A DNA stretch of 64,000 nucleotides from Haematobia irritans (lineage: Eukaryota; Arthropoda; Insecta; Diptera; Muscidae), in the NCBI RefSeq assembly GCF_050003625.1, contig NC_134399.1:223876975-223940974 (forward strand), in the 5' to 3' direction. Positions within the stretch are counted from its first letter, which is position 1. Every line of letters starts with the position of its first letter. This document shows positions 1 through 11,107 of the stretch, piece after piece. Both the position numbers and the translations under genes were made by a program. The notes under the pieces are model-generated. The model was given only the letters and a program-made list of their open reading frames with translations. It was not told where the DNA came from and searched no databases.

Positions 1-2263
1 TTGAAGGATACAGACACTTTTGGTTATTGTGGCCTGTCTTTCATGTATGGCAATAGGTGATTAAATTATTAAGTAAAATGTTTTGTGTGTGTGTGTGGAA
101 GAGAGTATTTTTGATGACACCAAATTAACCAAAATACAAAACATAAAAAAACCCAAAACTTTTATTGAATTTAGTATGAAATTTAATTTTAGTATGGTTT
201 GTGGTTATCATACAAAAAAAAAAAAAAAAAAAAAAAACTCTACTGTTTCAGTTAACATAGTTTTTTGCTTAATTTGGTTATAAACCTATGCTGGAAAAGT
301 TAATTAATTCGGTTTGCCGATGGTCAATTTCAGTAGAAACAAGTGTTGTGGTTAACAACATAAAAAAAGGAAATGTCATTTATTGAAATATGTTGATATA
401 ATTAAAAAGACACTAATTTCTGAAAACAAAAACAATGTCATGGTTATGAATTGTGACCGATGCACAGAGGGTTGAAATCCATCAAAAGTGGCGTTTAATT
501 CAAAAGATTAACTTTAATAACTGTATTTGGTACTGGGTGAAAGAAGATAACATTCTACATCACTAATTGCCAAAATAAAAGTTCTTAGTTGTTTACTTTA
601 TTTGCAGTGTGTCTTCAAAGTTCAGTAATTATTATTATTTTTGTGCGCATTGGTTAAAAGTGAAAATTTGCATATTTCCAGTGATAATTTTTTTAATTAA
701 GACTTCTAAAATTGAAATTTTTATTATGGAGCCGTCTACTTCAGGTATTTGAGTATATGATAAATATTTGTTTGTTTAGATAAATGTTTTGGAAATATTA
801 AAAAAAATAACGAAATTGCTCCAAAAATGAGGTATTTTTGATGTTTGTATTGGATTTCAACTGAATCATCGGTGAAGCTTGGTAAAACTGCTTATATTTT
901 CTTAAAATATGAAGTTTCAGCTTATAAATTCCAGAACATCTTTTTGCCTTTTTGTTGCATTTTTTGACTTATTAAAGAATTTGTAAAATAACTCTAGTCG
1001 CTAAAAATATATGTGAAAAAATAAAACAAACAAAAAATCACTTTGGCCTAATTATCTTTTGTCTTTATATTCCGTTTAGTATTTGTTATTGTAGCTACTG
1101 AGTGTGCAGTGTTTTCGAGTGAGTGCGTAATTTTAAATCACGCGCACTCACGAAAAAAAATTAATTAATTAATTTCAAATTACTTACAAAGCTTCGTTTG
1201 AAAATCTGAATAATATGAGAAAATTATATTTTACACACGTACACTACAAGGCTATTTGTTTGTATTGTATTATATGCCTCCTACTCTACATAAATACTTC
1301 ATTCACGGGCCAGACATTATAGACATTATATGGTGACGAAGATAATGAAGGTGAAGATTATTTTAACGAATTGTATGATGATTAAGAAGTAAATGATTAT
1401 TTTTAAGTAAATTAATTTTATAATGGTTGTGAAGTAAATTATGATTATGAAGTTAATAATACTTTTAAAATTAATGAAATGAAGTAAATAAAAAAACCGT
1501 ACAATTATATTTTTTGATTATTTTTTTCCTGTAATGGTTGTTTTTTTATTTTTATACTATGGTTTTTGTTTATGAATATTGATCAATAAGATATAATAAT
1601 ATTTTCTAATGTAACCTTTTCTAAATATGTGGAATTATGGAATTTGAAGAAAAAAAATCGGATTTTAATTTAAAATTTTGGGTATATAAATACAGATTAA
1701 ATATTTATTAATTTTTATTTTTTAAGAACAATTTTTTTTTTCTAAAAGCACATTAAGTATGCTCTAATTTTCAATTGCATTTCCTAATTTATCGTTTTTA
1801 TTTTAAAAGTTACAGCGAAAATTGTGATATAAGACCACTTTTTCCAAAATACAAAAAAGGCCATAAAAGATTAAAACAACAATTTTTTTAATTTTTTTTT
1901 ATCTAATTATGCTTTTTTATGTATTTATGAATATCCATCAATAAAAAATAACAATATTTTAAAATTATGGCTTTCCTGAATTAATCGCCACTTTGCCTAC
2001 CGCTCAACCCACTGTGCGACGTTGTGCAAAACAACTACAAAATATTATAACTATAGCTAAACCATTACTAGTTTAATCGTATTAATTAAAATCAAATATT
2101 TGATGGGGGAGTAGGATTAAGAGCGTTTTTTGAAAATAAAATAAATTAATGAAATTATATAAAATATATGCGTTATAGTTTTAAAATAAAAAATGTTTGT
2201 CTACATATTTAATTACATATTTGTTATGGAGAATTTTGAGAAAATGACTCGAGCGACCATAGT
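1..2263. other. AT-rich stretch with no recognisable gene
   Basis: This is very AT-rich sequence with short simple runs, including a poly-A of about 20 bases near 217-237. No ORF here resembles a known protein. A short reading at 726 starts M-E-P-S-T-S-G and runs into a CAG|GTATTT donor-like site, but nothing supports an exon beyond that. A short acidic reading near 1329-1384 ends in a stop and is also unsupported. Confidence 0.6.
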
Positions 2264-3751
2264 TCGTGGTAGTTTAGAAGAATACACAGAAAAAAATGTC
2301 ACCAAAATTTTCCACTTTTTTTTAATTGAAATTTAAAAAATATTCAATTAAAAATGTATTTGCTTCAAAAAATTTTTAAATGAAAAGAAAAATCAATCAT
2401 AAAAAATAAGTGTACCAATAATTTTGTATACCCTAAACCACATAGTGGTCAAAAAATGTGCCTACCAGAAATATTGATTTTAAACCCCATAAAATATATA
2501 CCGATCGACTCAGAATCATCTCCAGAGTCGATCTAGAGCTTGGTGGCCGTCCGTCCGTCCATGTATTTGTTGTTCACAGGATTCTGGTCGCAATTATTAA
2601 CCGATTTTGATGAACGCTATTGAATTTGGAAGAAATCGGATCAAATTCAGATATAGCTCCCATATATATGTATCGCCCGATTTCGACAAATGGGGTTACG
2701 TTGCGCTTTTTTACAAACGGATCGTCAATTTGTAATAATTTTTACATATTGGTGGCCCTAGGGGAGGAAATTAGAAGCCGGCAAGGCTTGATCTTTAACA
2801 ATGTGTGTTAACAACAGTTACCATTCGTGCCAAAAAACATCTAAAAAAATTTGAAGACTACCACAAATCGACCAAACAAATATTTATATAGAATTTTTCG
2901 TCAAAACTTTATTCCTGTAGAAAATTTTGTCAACATTTTATTTTTATAGAAAATTTTGTCAAAATTGTATTTCTATAGAAATTTTTTTCAAAATATTATT
3001 TCTATAGTCGTGGTAGTTTAGAAGAATACACAGAAAAAAATGTCACCAAAATTTTCCACTTTTTTTTAATTGAAATTTAAAAAATATTCAATTAAAAATG
3101 TATTTGCTTCAAAAAATTTTTAAATGAAAACAAAAATCAATCATAAAAAATAAGTGTACCAATAATTTTGTATACCCTAAACCACATAGTGGTCAAAAAA
3201 TGTGCCTACCAGAAATATTGATTTTAAACCCCATAAAATATATACCGATCGACTCAGAATCATCTCCAGAGTCGATCTAGAGCTTGGTGGCCGTCCGTCC
3301 GTCCATGTATTTGTTGTTCACAGGATTCTGGTCGCAATTATTAACCGATTTTGATGAACGCTATTGAATTTGGAAGAAATCGGATCAAATTCAGATATAG
3401 CTCCCATATATATGTATCGCCCGATTTCGACAAATGGGGTTACGTTGCGCTTTTTTACAAACGGATCGTCAATTTGTAATAATTTTTACATATTGGTGGC
3501 CCTAGGGGAGGAAATTAGAAGCCGGCAAGGCTTGATCTTTAACAATGTGTGTTAACAACAGTTACCATTCGTGCCAAAAAACATCTAACAAAATTTGAAG
3601 ACTACCACAAATCGACCAAACAAATATTTATATAGAATTTTTCGTCAAAACTTTATTCCTGTAGAAAATTTTGTCAACATTTTATTTTTATAGAAAATTT
3701 TGTCAAAATTGTATTTCTATAGAAATTTTTTTCAAAATATTATTTCTATAA
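2264..3751. repeat. Recent 744-bp tandem duplication
   Basis: Bases 2264-3007 are repeated head to tail at 3008-3751, with an exact 744-bp offset. I see only about two differences: one G/C change inside an A-rich run and one A/C change in the ACATCTAA stretch. The unit contains part of a family C repeat and the start of the TTTCTATAG minisatellite. The near identity means a very young duplication or an assembly artefact. Two identical 63-residue ORFs (2620-2811 and 3364-3555) are by-products of it. Confidence 0.9.
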
Positions 3752-4250
3752 AAAAATTTTCTCAAAATTTTATTTCTATGGAATTTTTTCTCAAAATTTT
3801 ATTTCTATAGAAAAATTTCTCACAAAAATTTGTTTATAGAAACTTTTTCCAAAATTTTATTTATATAGAGATTAAAAAAAAAATACTATTTTGGGTAGAA
3901 TTCTACCAACTGTGCCAACCGTGGTGGTAATACAAATTTATATTCTAAGTTATATACGTTGCATATTCATGTTTGTTTTGTAAAATTTAGGAAATTGTTT
4001 GGAAATGAATGGGAAAGTGGGGAACTTTTTTGTCCCTGTAGGGTAAACCGAACATTTGCCCTGGCAACACTGACTACGAGCTATAGTCAGATTGATACAA
4101 ATATTATTTTTAAATATGCAACTGCGGTTTATCTTCCAGACCTATATCAATGTTACCACACAAATGCTTATGTTTACTAATTCAGAAAGGGTGGTTTAGG
4201 GTATGATATAGTCGGCCCCGCCCGACTTTCTACTTTACTTACTTGTTTTA
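2428..4250 (-). repeat. Family C-like DINE-type element, split and rearranged
   Basis: Read on the minus strand, this starts near 4250 with the family C head (ACAAGTAAGTAAAG, then a GGGCGGGGCCGACTA hairpin). It ends near 2430 with TATACCC and a short palindrome. A matching inverted motif, GTGGTTTAGGGTA, lies at about 4191. A GTCCGTCCGTCC microsatellite and one 153-bp-type motif (CTCCCATATATA) are visible. The middle is occupied by the minisatellite at 2816-3930 and by the 744-bp duplication. It is clearly repeat-derived, and assignment to family C rests on the head sequence. Confidence 0.65.
2816..3935. repeat. TTTCTATAG minisatellite with GTTGCCAC-like ends
   Basis: This is an array of roughly 28-bp imperfect units of the form AAAATTTTATTTCTATAGAA. 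It is bounded by 'GTTACCATTCGTGCC' on the left and 'CTGTGCCAACCGTGG' on the right, an imperfect inverted pair. The same array recurs at 18180-18545, 33215-33470, 51999-52130, 61140-61260 and 62691-62860. It may be a MITE with an internal minisatellite or part of long family B elements. Confidence 0.7.
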
Positions 4251-4452
4251 ATTTACTTTGGTTTTCATTCTATCATTTTTGTGATTGAAGACATGAACAT
4301 TAATCGGATCAATTAATTTCGTAATTGAAGACAAATAATATTGTTGGCATAGTTCTCATACACCCTTTTCCCATGCTGATATGATGCTAAATCCGGCCAA
4401 AAATATGCAGACAATTTATGCTGATTTCTAAATGGTCCTGAAAGGGCCTTTC

Positions 4453-4872
4453 ACACTCAAAAAGAGTGAACCCTCTATTTCACTAAAGCCAATTTAACTC
4501 TAAATTTCCAAATTTGGACACGATTACAAGTAAAAATTAGACTTTCTTTCATGAAAAAAGTTTTAAAATAAAAACCTTCCATTTTGTATTGCTTTTTGCT
4601 TTGTAGTAAAGATACAAAAAAATTTAAAGATGGTTTTATTAATTTTGAAGAATTTTTCGGAATTATTAAAGACACGCTGACCGTAGTGAAAAAAAAATCT
4701 TTCATTTTAGGATACCGAATTTTAAGTCACCTAACTATAAGGACAAAAAGCTTATCGACTTTCGGACAAGGAAGAAAGCTTAATATCAGAGAAACGCGTC
4801 CTCTATACTAAGAAAAATTAGAAGTCGCAATATAAGGACATGAAATCTTTGGCCTCACGACAATATTTTTAC
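4453..4872. mobile_element. CACTGAAAAAA-type MITE, interrupted by a family C element
   Basis: It begins CACTCAAAAAGAGTGAAC and ends at ACAATATTTTT. It shares internal sequence (for example around 4739-4870) with the intact copy at 6888-7491. Its missing end, TTTTTCAGTATG, reappears at about 6133-6145, beyond the family C repeat. The family C element therefore inserted into the terminal T-run of this MITE. Confidence 0.6.
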
Positions 4873-6136
4873 CCTGCGCCACACTGTGGAACAGGATATT
4901 ATAAGTTAGTGCAAATGTTTTCAACGATCAGAAGGAGACGAGAGAGACACATGGTGTCTTTGGCACAAATGATCAGGGTGGGCTCCTGAGTCGATATAGA
5001 CATGTCCGTCTGTCCGTCCGTCTGTCCGTGAACACATTTTTGTAATCAAAGTCTAGATCGCAGTTTTAGTCCAATCGACTTCAAATTTGGCACAAGTATG
5101 TGTTTTGGCTCAGAATATAACCCTATTGATTTGGGAAGAAATCGGTTCAGATTTAGATATAGATATATATTTCGCCCGATATGGACTTATATGGCTCCAG
5201 AAGCCAGAGTTTTACCCTAATTTGCTTAAAATTTTGCACAAGAAAAACAGTTAGTACTATAGTCAAGTGTGCCAAATTTTATTGAAATCGGTTCAGATTT
5301 AGATATAGCTCCCATATATATCTTTCGCCCGATATGAACTAATACGGTCCCAGAAGGCAGAGTTTTATACCGATTTGCTTGAAATTTTGTACAAACATAA
5401 TACTTAGTCGTATAGTCAAGTGTGCAAAATTTGATTGAAATCGGTTCAGATTTAGATATAGCTCCCATATATATCTTTCGCCCGATATGGACATATATGG
5501 CCCCAGAAGCCAGAGTTTAAGCCCAATTTGGTTGCACTAGGAGTACAATTAGTAGTGTAGTCAAGTGTGCCAAATTTTATTGAAATCGGTTCAGATTTAG
5601 ATATAGCTCCCATATATAGCTTTCGCCCGATTTACACTCATATGACCACAGAGGCCAATTTTTTGCTCCGATATAGTTGAAATTTTGAACAGGGAGTAGA
5701 ATTAGCATTGTAGCTATGCGTATCAAATTTGGTTGAAATCGGTTCAGATTTAGATATAGCTCCCATATATATGTTTTTCTGATTTCGACAAAAATGATCA
5801 AAATACCAACATTTTCCTTGTTAAATCCTAAACTTATAATACGTATATAACGTGTGATAAATCATAAATAAACTTTTCCCATATTTTTTACTAACATTGT
5901 GTTCCACCCTAGTGCATTAGCCGACTTAAATTTTGAGTCTATAGATTTTGTAGAAGTCTATTAAATTCTGTCCAGATCGAGAGATATTTAAATGTATGTA
6001 TTTGGGACAAACCTTTATATATAGCCCCCAACACATTTGACGGATGTGATATGGTATCAAATATTTAGATCTTCAAAGTGGTGCAGGGTATAATATAGTC
6101 GGCCCAGCCCGAATTTAGACTTTCCTTACTTGTTTT
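4866..6136 (-). repeat. Family C DINE-type repeat element, near full length
   Basis: On the minus strand it runs from the head (ACAAGTAAGGAAAGTC, then GGGCTGGGCCGACTAT) near 6136 to the terminal palindrome near 4866 (TATAATATCC...CCACAGTGTGGCGCAGGGTA). Several 153-bp monomers with the core CTCCCATATATA are visible, including an exact 153-bp spacing between 5468 and 5315. A GTCTGTCCGTCC microsatellite lies near 5005. The 80- and 74-residue minus-strand ORFs are artefacts of the 51-codon monomer. It sits inside the end of a MITE. Confidence 0.85.
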
Positions 6137-6392
6137 TCAGTATGAACATCCAAAAATTCTGTCCATGGGATGGACTTAACAAGATTTTTTTAAGTTTTCA
6201 CAATAAATTTTATGAATTTTACTGAGTCACATTTATTTAATGCAATGACAGTCGCTGTATAAACAGAAAAAAATTAAGTGTTTTGGAAACTTCCATCTCT
6301 GTTATGAACAAATGTTAAATTTTGTTTCAATCTTGCAACTCCTTCATATAGAAATAGGTGTTCAAAAAAGGCGCATCCGCAATTTTTTTTAC

Positions 6393-6600
6393 AATGGAAA
6401 AATTAGAAATGCGTGCTGTCATTAAATATTTACATAAATAGGGTTAATCGGGCCAAGAAATTTATAATGATATGGTGAATGTGTTAGGTGAAAGTGCTCC
6501 TTCATATGCAACAGTAAAAAATTGGGTTGCTGAATTTAAACGTGGTCGTACAAGCATTGAAGATGAACCACAGCAACAACAACAGAAATTGTAGCATGAT
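6393..6600 (+). pseudogene. Mariner transposase N-terminal HTH fragment
   Basis: Read from the ATG at 6393, the frame gives MEKLEMRAVIKYL. After two in-frame stops it continues with ESAPSYATVKNWVAEFKRGR and TSIEDEP. This is the N-terminal helix-turn-helix region of a mariner transposase, the DNA-binding half that recognises the terminal repeats. About 66 residues remain. Sequence beyond 6590 turns into CAACAACAACAG and the catalytic domain is absent. It is a dead fragment with stop codons near residues 16 and 18. Family recognition is from memory of insect mariners, and identity at this level is confident. Confidence 0.8.
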
Positions 6601-6887
6601 ATGGTATAAGACCCAAATTGAATCACCTCACCCAGCCAGATCTTACTAGAGACTATGGAAATGTGGATTAGCCAACACTGAAACATATGTATAGTCAGGC
6701 TTGTAAGATGGGTATCAGGCATTTTCTTTTCAATAGCATAATAATACCAATTCCTTAATCTACATGCCCAATTAGCTCGCATTTAAAATTGTAATTAATG
6801 TAAATGTTATGGTTTCCGTCAGTCAGTTTGGAATTTGTAACATAAGAATAATTTTAATCAATCCAAATCGGATTTAAAGTACATCTA

Positions 6888-7491
6888 CACTGAAAAAAGC
6901 ATGCCCGTTCCAAAGATTTTGTCTTTACTTTAAAAATGTTGGTATTGATTCCGAGCCAAAGAAGCGGAGAATATAAGTAAGGATATTTTTATGACACAAT
7001 TCTCTTTTAAATTTGGGTTTTGAAGGAAGCACATTTTAATTTTTCGTTTTTTTTTTAGGTTTTTTTTCTTCATATGCTATCAAAGTCCTTTAAAACGAGT
7101 TAACGACAACTTTATTTTCAAAATTAAGATTGGACATCCAGAAGAAATTATGCTATGTTTCAAGTAAAAAACGTCTTTAAAATAAAGTGTCCTATATTTG
7201 AACGATTTTTTGCTTTGTAGTCAAGATGCAATTAATGAAATTTAAAGAATTTTTCTAAATTATTAAAGTCAAGTTGACCTTAGCCCAAACATTTCTTTCA
7301 TGTTATGATACCCATTTTTAAGTCAAATCACTTAAATATAAAGACAATACGACTTTATTGAAAAGTTTATCGACTTTTGGACAAGGAAAAAACGTTATAT
7401 TAGAGAAATTCGTCTTCTATGCTAAGCAAAATTTGCATTCGTATTTTAAAGACATGCTATCTTTGACCTCACTACAATATTTTTTTCAGTG
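6888..7491. mobile_element. Complete MITE with CACTGAAAAAA inverted repeats and TA duplication
   Basis: The element is bounded by CACTGAAAAAAG at 6888 and TTTTTTCAGTG ending at 7491. It is flanked on both sides by TA (6886-6887 and 7492-7493), the duplication expected of Tc1/mariner-mobilised elements. It is 604 bp with no transposase. Related or partial copies lie at 4453-4872, 12233-12285, 20060-20240, 22235-22856, 31222-31692, 37540-37615 and 38012-38065. Confidence 0.8.
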
Positions 7492-7499
7492 TAGAATTC

Positions 7500-7661
7500 A
7501 AGGAAGTCAAATTGGGAGATACGTACGAAGATACATACCAAGTTTGGCATAGCTCTTTACGGACCTAAAATACCTCAGGAGATCAATTTTCATGAAAATC
7601 ACACAAAAGTAGAATCGGTAGATCGGTTTATATGGGGGCTATATCTAAACATGGATCGATA
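7500..7661 (+). repeat. Family A repeat fragment, split by a DD37E transposon
   Basis: It contains a diverged 153-bp family A monomer ending TTTATATGGGGGCTATATC then GGATCGA. The sequence resumes after the DD37E insertion at 8952-8990 with 'GAATTTGACCTGCCTG', a characteristic family A block just after the last monomer. The transposon therefore landed on a TA inside this repeat. Confidence 0.75.
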
Positions 7662-8951
7662 AAGGGTGATACGGTCAACATTTGGTCAAGGGAAAACGCG
7701 TGTAATTCGGTGAAATCGTTTATTTAAAAAATCAAATTAAATTTCTTTTTCAAGTTCAAATAGTATAAAATTCAGGAAAAATATTCAGTTAGGCTTTCGG
7801 TTTTCCAAATCCGAATTGCCGGGCCTCACGCTTGACACCTTCAGATTTTGTACAGCCACCGTCTTTGCCGCAGAAAGCCAGTTTGCCTTGAACTGCTGCT
7901 CGTCCTTAGCAGTTTTTTTGGTCTTCTTTAGGTTCCGCTTGACAATAGCCCAGTATTTCTCAATTGGGCGGAGCTCTGGCGTGTTGGGAGGGTTCTTGTC
8001 CTTGGGAACCACCTGCACGTTGTTGGCGGCGTACCACTCCATGGCCTTTTTACCGTAATGGCAGGACGCCAAATCCGGCTAAAACAGTACGGAACAACCG
8101 TGTTTCTTCAGGAAAGGCAGCAGACGTTTATTCAAACACTCTTTCACGTAAATGTCTTGGTTGACAGTCCCGGAAGCTATGAAAATGCTGCTTTTCAAGC
8201 CACAGGTACAGATGGCTTGCCAAACCAGATATTTCTTTGCGAACTTTAACAGTTTCATGTGCTTGAAAATATCTGCTACCTTTCCCCTTCCTTTTGCTGT
8301 ATAAAACTCCTGTCCCGGAAGCTGCTTGTAGTCGGCTTTGACGTAGTTTTCGTCGTCCATTACCACGCAGTCAAACTTCATCAGCATCGTCGTGTACAGC
8401 CTCCGGGATCGCGCTTTGGCCGTCGTATTTTGTTTATCATCGCGATTTGGAGTCACTACCTTCTTGTAAGTCGATAGTCCGGCTCGTTTTTTTGGCTCGA
8501 TGCACGGTTGTGGACGATACACCCAGCTTATTTGCGGCATCTCGGAGAGAGAGGTTAGGGTTTCGCTTGAAACTACCGGCAACTCTCTTTGTCGTCTCAG
8601 CGGCTTCCGGTTTTCGATTCCCCCCCGATCCAGACTTCCTGGCTGTCGACAAATGTTCCCCAAACACTTTAATTACATTTGTAACGGTTGACACTTGGCA
8701 ACTTTTAGCGATTTTGCCAGCTTTGCGTGCGAGTAGCTCGGATTTTCGCGATGCGCGAGCAAAATTTTGATACGCTGCTCTTCTTGCTTGGACGGCATTT
8801 TGACAACTAAAGAGTGAATTCCAAAATCAAAATAGGAGCAACATTCTACACACACACTCCTTCAAAATGAGAGGTGTTCAGGTTTTTTAAATGCAAAATT
8901 GAAAGAAATACGTCAAGTATATATTGACCAAATTTTGACCGTATCACCCTT
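7662..8951 (-). mobile_element. DD37E Tc1/mariner element, copy A, full length
   Basis: This is a 1290-bp element flanked by TA (7660-7661 and 8952-8953). Its terminal inverted repeats begin AAGGGTGATACGGTCAA. It is the only copy of this family in the window with both ends and nearly the whole transposase region. The transposase gene on the minus strand is frameshifted (see 7789-8798). It lies inside a family A repeat. Confidence 0.9.
7789..8798 (-). pseudogene. DD37E transposase, frameshifted
   Basis: The gene starts at the ATG at 8798 (M-P-S-K-Q-E-E-Q-R) and ends at the stop at 7789-7791. The N-terminal HTH part (KILLAHRENPSYSHAKLAK) is followed by the catalytic DDE domain. The first Asp is in VVMDDENYVKADY, the second in the WPD...LASCHYGKKAME block, and the Glu in PELRPIEKYWAIVK. 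I count 37 residues between the second Asp and the Glu, hence DD37E. At least three breaks destroy the frame: near residue 35 (before CQPLQM), at the AKK/KRAGL junction, and at the stop before MASCHYG. The C-terminus is also shifted. Family size is roughly 335-340 residues. The product would not be functional. Confidence 0.88.
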
Positions 8952-8974
8952 TATATATCATCTGCGAATTTGAC

Positions 8975-9165
8975 CTGCCTGTATCCAAAATAATTTTCTT
9001 AATTGATTTAATGTTTATATTAGGTTTCGATGTGCTTGGGCGCCCACGACGAGGATCGTCATTGACATATTCTAAAGCTTTCTTAAATCCGTTATACCAC
9101 AATTGATCTTATAATAGACTCGTCGGAACGCCACGGTCAACATTTTAAAACTCGTTTTCACAAAA
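8975..9165 (-). pseudogene. Mos1/cecropia-like mariner HTH fragment
   Basis: Read on the minus strand, this gives KFCENEF, then YNGFKKALEYVNDDPRRGR and PSTSKPNINIKSIKK. It matches the mariner N-terminal pattern of KFC...WF.RFK.GR..V.DD.R.GRPSTS. Only about 60 residues of the DNA-binding domain remain, with stop codons, and no catalytic domain follows. It is a different lineage from the fragment at 6393. Confidence rests on the DDPRRGRPSTSK block. Confidence 0.7.
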
Positions 9166-9369
9166 CTTAATTGATTTTTTTGTTTCGAATATTAAAACAT
9201 CGAAGAGCTCACCACAACACGACTTTCTTTTTTATCTGTCAAAAACAAAACTGACAACCCAAAATGGCATATTTTACCCACAGAACCAACCATCATAACA
9301 TGGGATTTGAATATACGTAACTCACGAAATTTGAAAATAACGGTTAATTTTTTTGTTAGACTTATAGTT

Positions 9370-9490
9370 TAAGAAAAATATCCCAATAAAAACTGCTATT
9401 ACCTGGTATGAGTACAAGTATGCCTGCGCCAAATAGGTAACAACTTCTTCGTAAATATATCAGCAGTAATACTTTTACTGCTGATATATT
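9370..9490. repeat. Dispersed repeat sharing the ACCAGGTATGAGTAC block
   Basis: This stretch (ATTACCTGGTATGAGTACAA followed by GTATGCCTGCGCCAAAT and a CAGCAGTAA palindrome) is repeated at about 33472-33560. There it follows CCCAGCAAAAATTCC. A similar start is seen at 39423 and near 44497. It is probably a short non-autonomous element whose termini begin CCCAGCAAAAA. Confidence 0.5.
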
Positions 9491-9826
9491 ATATGTTAGT
9501 TTCGTATTCTCGGTCTTTTACTACCCCTTTCTCTCCATCTGTTTATATTTATGGTACAATTTGTACTTTGGAATTCTCTGTGACGCCAGGAGCAATCGAA
9601 CTCAGACCTGTTGTTTGAAATCCAACACACTATACCCTACTCCACGGCATGGATTTATTCAATGATGTAATTTTACAATATAAATGAAATTTACTATACA
9701 GCTTAAGAAAACAATGGTAAATTTTATTCGCATTATAAATTAATATGTTGCAATTTTATTCTGAAATGTAATTTTCGCTACTATTAACGGTATCCACAAT
9801 CGCTGTAGAGGTTATTCTATTAAAAA
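9491..9826. other. Stretch without a gene; weak tRNA-like motif
   Basis: No coding signal was found. On the minus strand, 9590-9655 has a tRNA-like outline: a TGTTG/CAACA stem with a loop, and a TTCGATT T-loop motif. The A box is poor, so this is at best an old SINE remnant. Confidence 0.3.
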
Positions 9827-10926
9827 ACAAGTATATACAGCACTAAGTTCGGCCGGGCCGAATCTTAAATACCCACCACCATGGACCAAATATTAGGGTT
9901 TCCTTTGAAATTTCAGGAGGGCTTGAGGACTTGAGGACACTTCCCGAAGATAAATTTAAAGATTTCACCTATGAGGACTATATCAGATTCTGGATTTATA
10001 AGAACCATTTTTGTTTGAGTTTTAGAGGAATCATTAACATCTCTTGTAAGTGTGCAAGAAAATTATAAAATAACGTCTTAATTTGAAATCTTAAATCTGT
10101 GGAAGTAAAATCTGGAAATTTTACATTGAGTTTCAAGCAATTTTCATGATCAGTGCGCCTTCTACACCGTCAAGAAGTGAAGTCGGTCTATATGGAGGCA
10201 TTATCAAATGGACCGATAAAAACTTAATCCGATACACGTTTTTGTGAGCCTAAAATATCAGAATATTTACAAATTCAGGCAAATCAGATAAAAACTACGG
10301 TTTCTAGAAACCCAAGGAGTTAAATCGGGAGATCGTTCTTATGGGGGCTATACTAAAATATGGACCGATACTTACCGTTTTCGGCACACCTCTTTATGAC
10401 CCGAAAATACCTCTAGATTTCCAATTTCAGGCAAATAGGATAAAAACTTCGGATTCTAGAAGCCCAAGAAGTAAAATCGGGAAATCAGTCTATATGGGGG
10501 CTATAACAAAATATGGACCGATACTCACCATTTTCGGCACACCTCTTATGGTCCTAAAATACCTCTAGATATCCAATTTCAGACAAATTGGATAGAAACT
10601 ACGGTTTCTATAAGCCCAAGACCCAAAATCGGGAGGTCATTTTATATGGGGGCTATACCAAAACATGGACCGATACTCACAATTTTTGGCACACCTCTTT
10701 ATGGTCATAAAATACCTCTAGATTTAAATTTCAGGCAAATTGGATAAAAACTACGATTTCTATAAGCCCAAGACCCCAAATCGGGAGGTCGTTTTATATG
10801 GGGACCATACCAAAACATGGACCGATATAGCCCATCTTCGAACTTGACCTGCCTGCAGACAAAAGACGAGTTTGTGCAAAATTTCAGCACGATTGCTTCA
10901 TTATTGAAGACTGTAGCGTGATTACA

Positions 10927-10964
<38 letters not shown>

Positions 10965-11107
10965 GGACATCGTTATATCGTCTTAGAATTTCTCCCTGAT
11001 CAAGAATATATATACTTTATATAGTCGGAAATCGATATTTCGATGTGTTACAAACGGAATGACAAACTTATTATACCCCCATCACCATTCTATGGTGGTG
11101 GGTATAA
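9827..11107 (+). repeat. Family A DINE-type element, copy 1, full length
   Basis: The head is ACAAGTATATACAGCACTAA then GTTCGGCCGGGCCGAA, which forms a hairpin. Monomers with the ATGGGGGCTATA core start at 10341 and 10494 (153 bp apart) and at 10646 (one base shorter, from a deletion in CACCTCTTATGG). A CAGA microsatellite covers about 10924-10965. The end is the palindrome TATACCCCCATCACC...GGTGGTGGGTATAA. It joins the next copy with no spacer. Confidence 0.9.

Noticed and set aside
721..760. First exon reading MEPSTSG followed by a splice donor
   Set aside because: Only seven codons, and no acceptor or downstream coding sequence could be identified.
7816..8770. Plus-strand ORFs of 63-107 residues over the DD37E element (and equivalents in the other copies)
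   Set aside because: They lie antisense to the transposase and recur wherever the element does. They are shadow frames.
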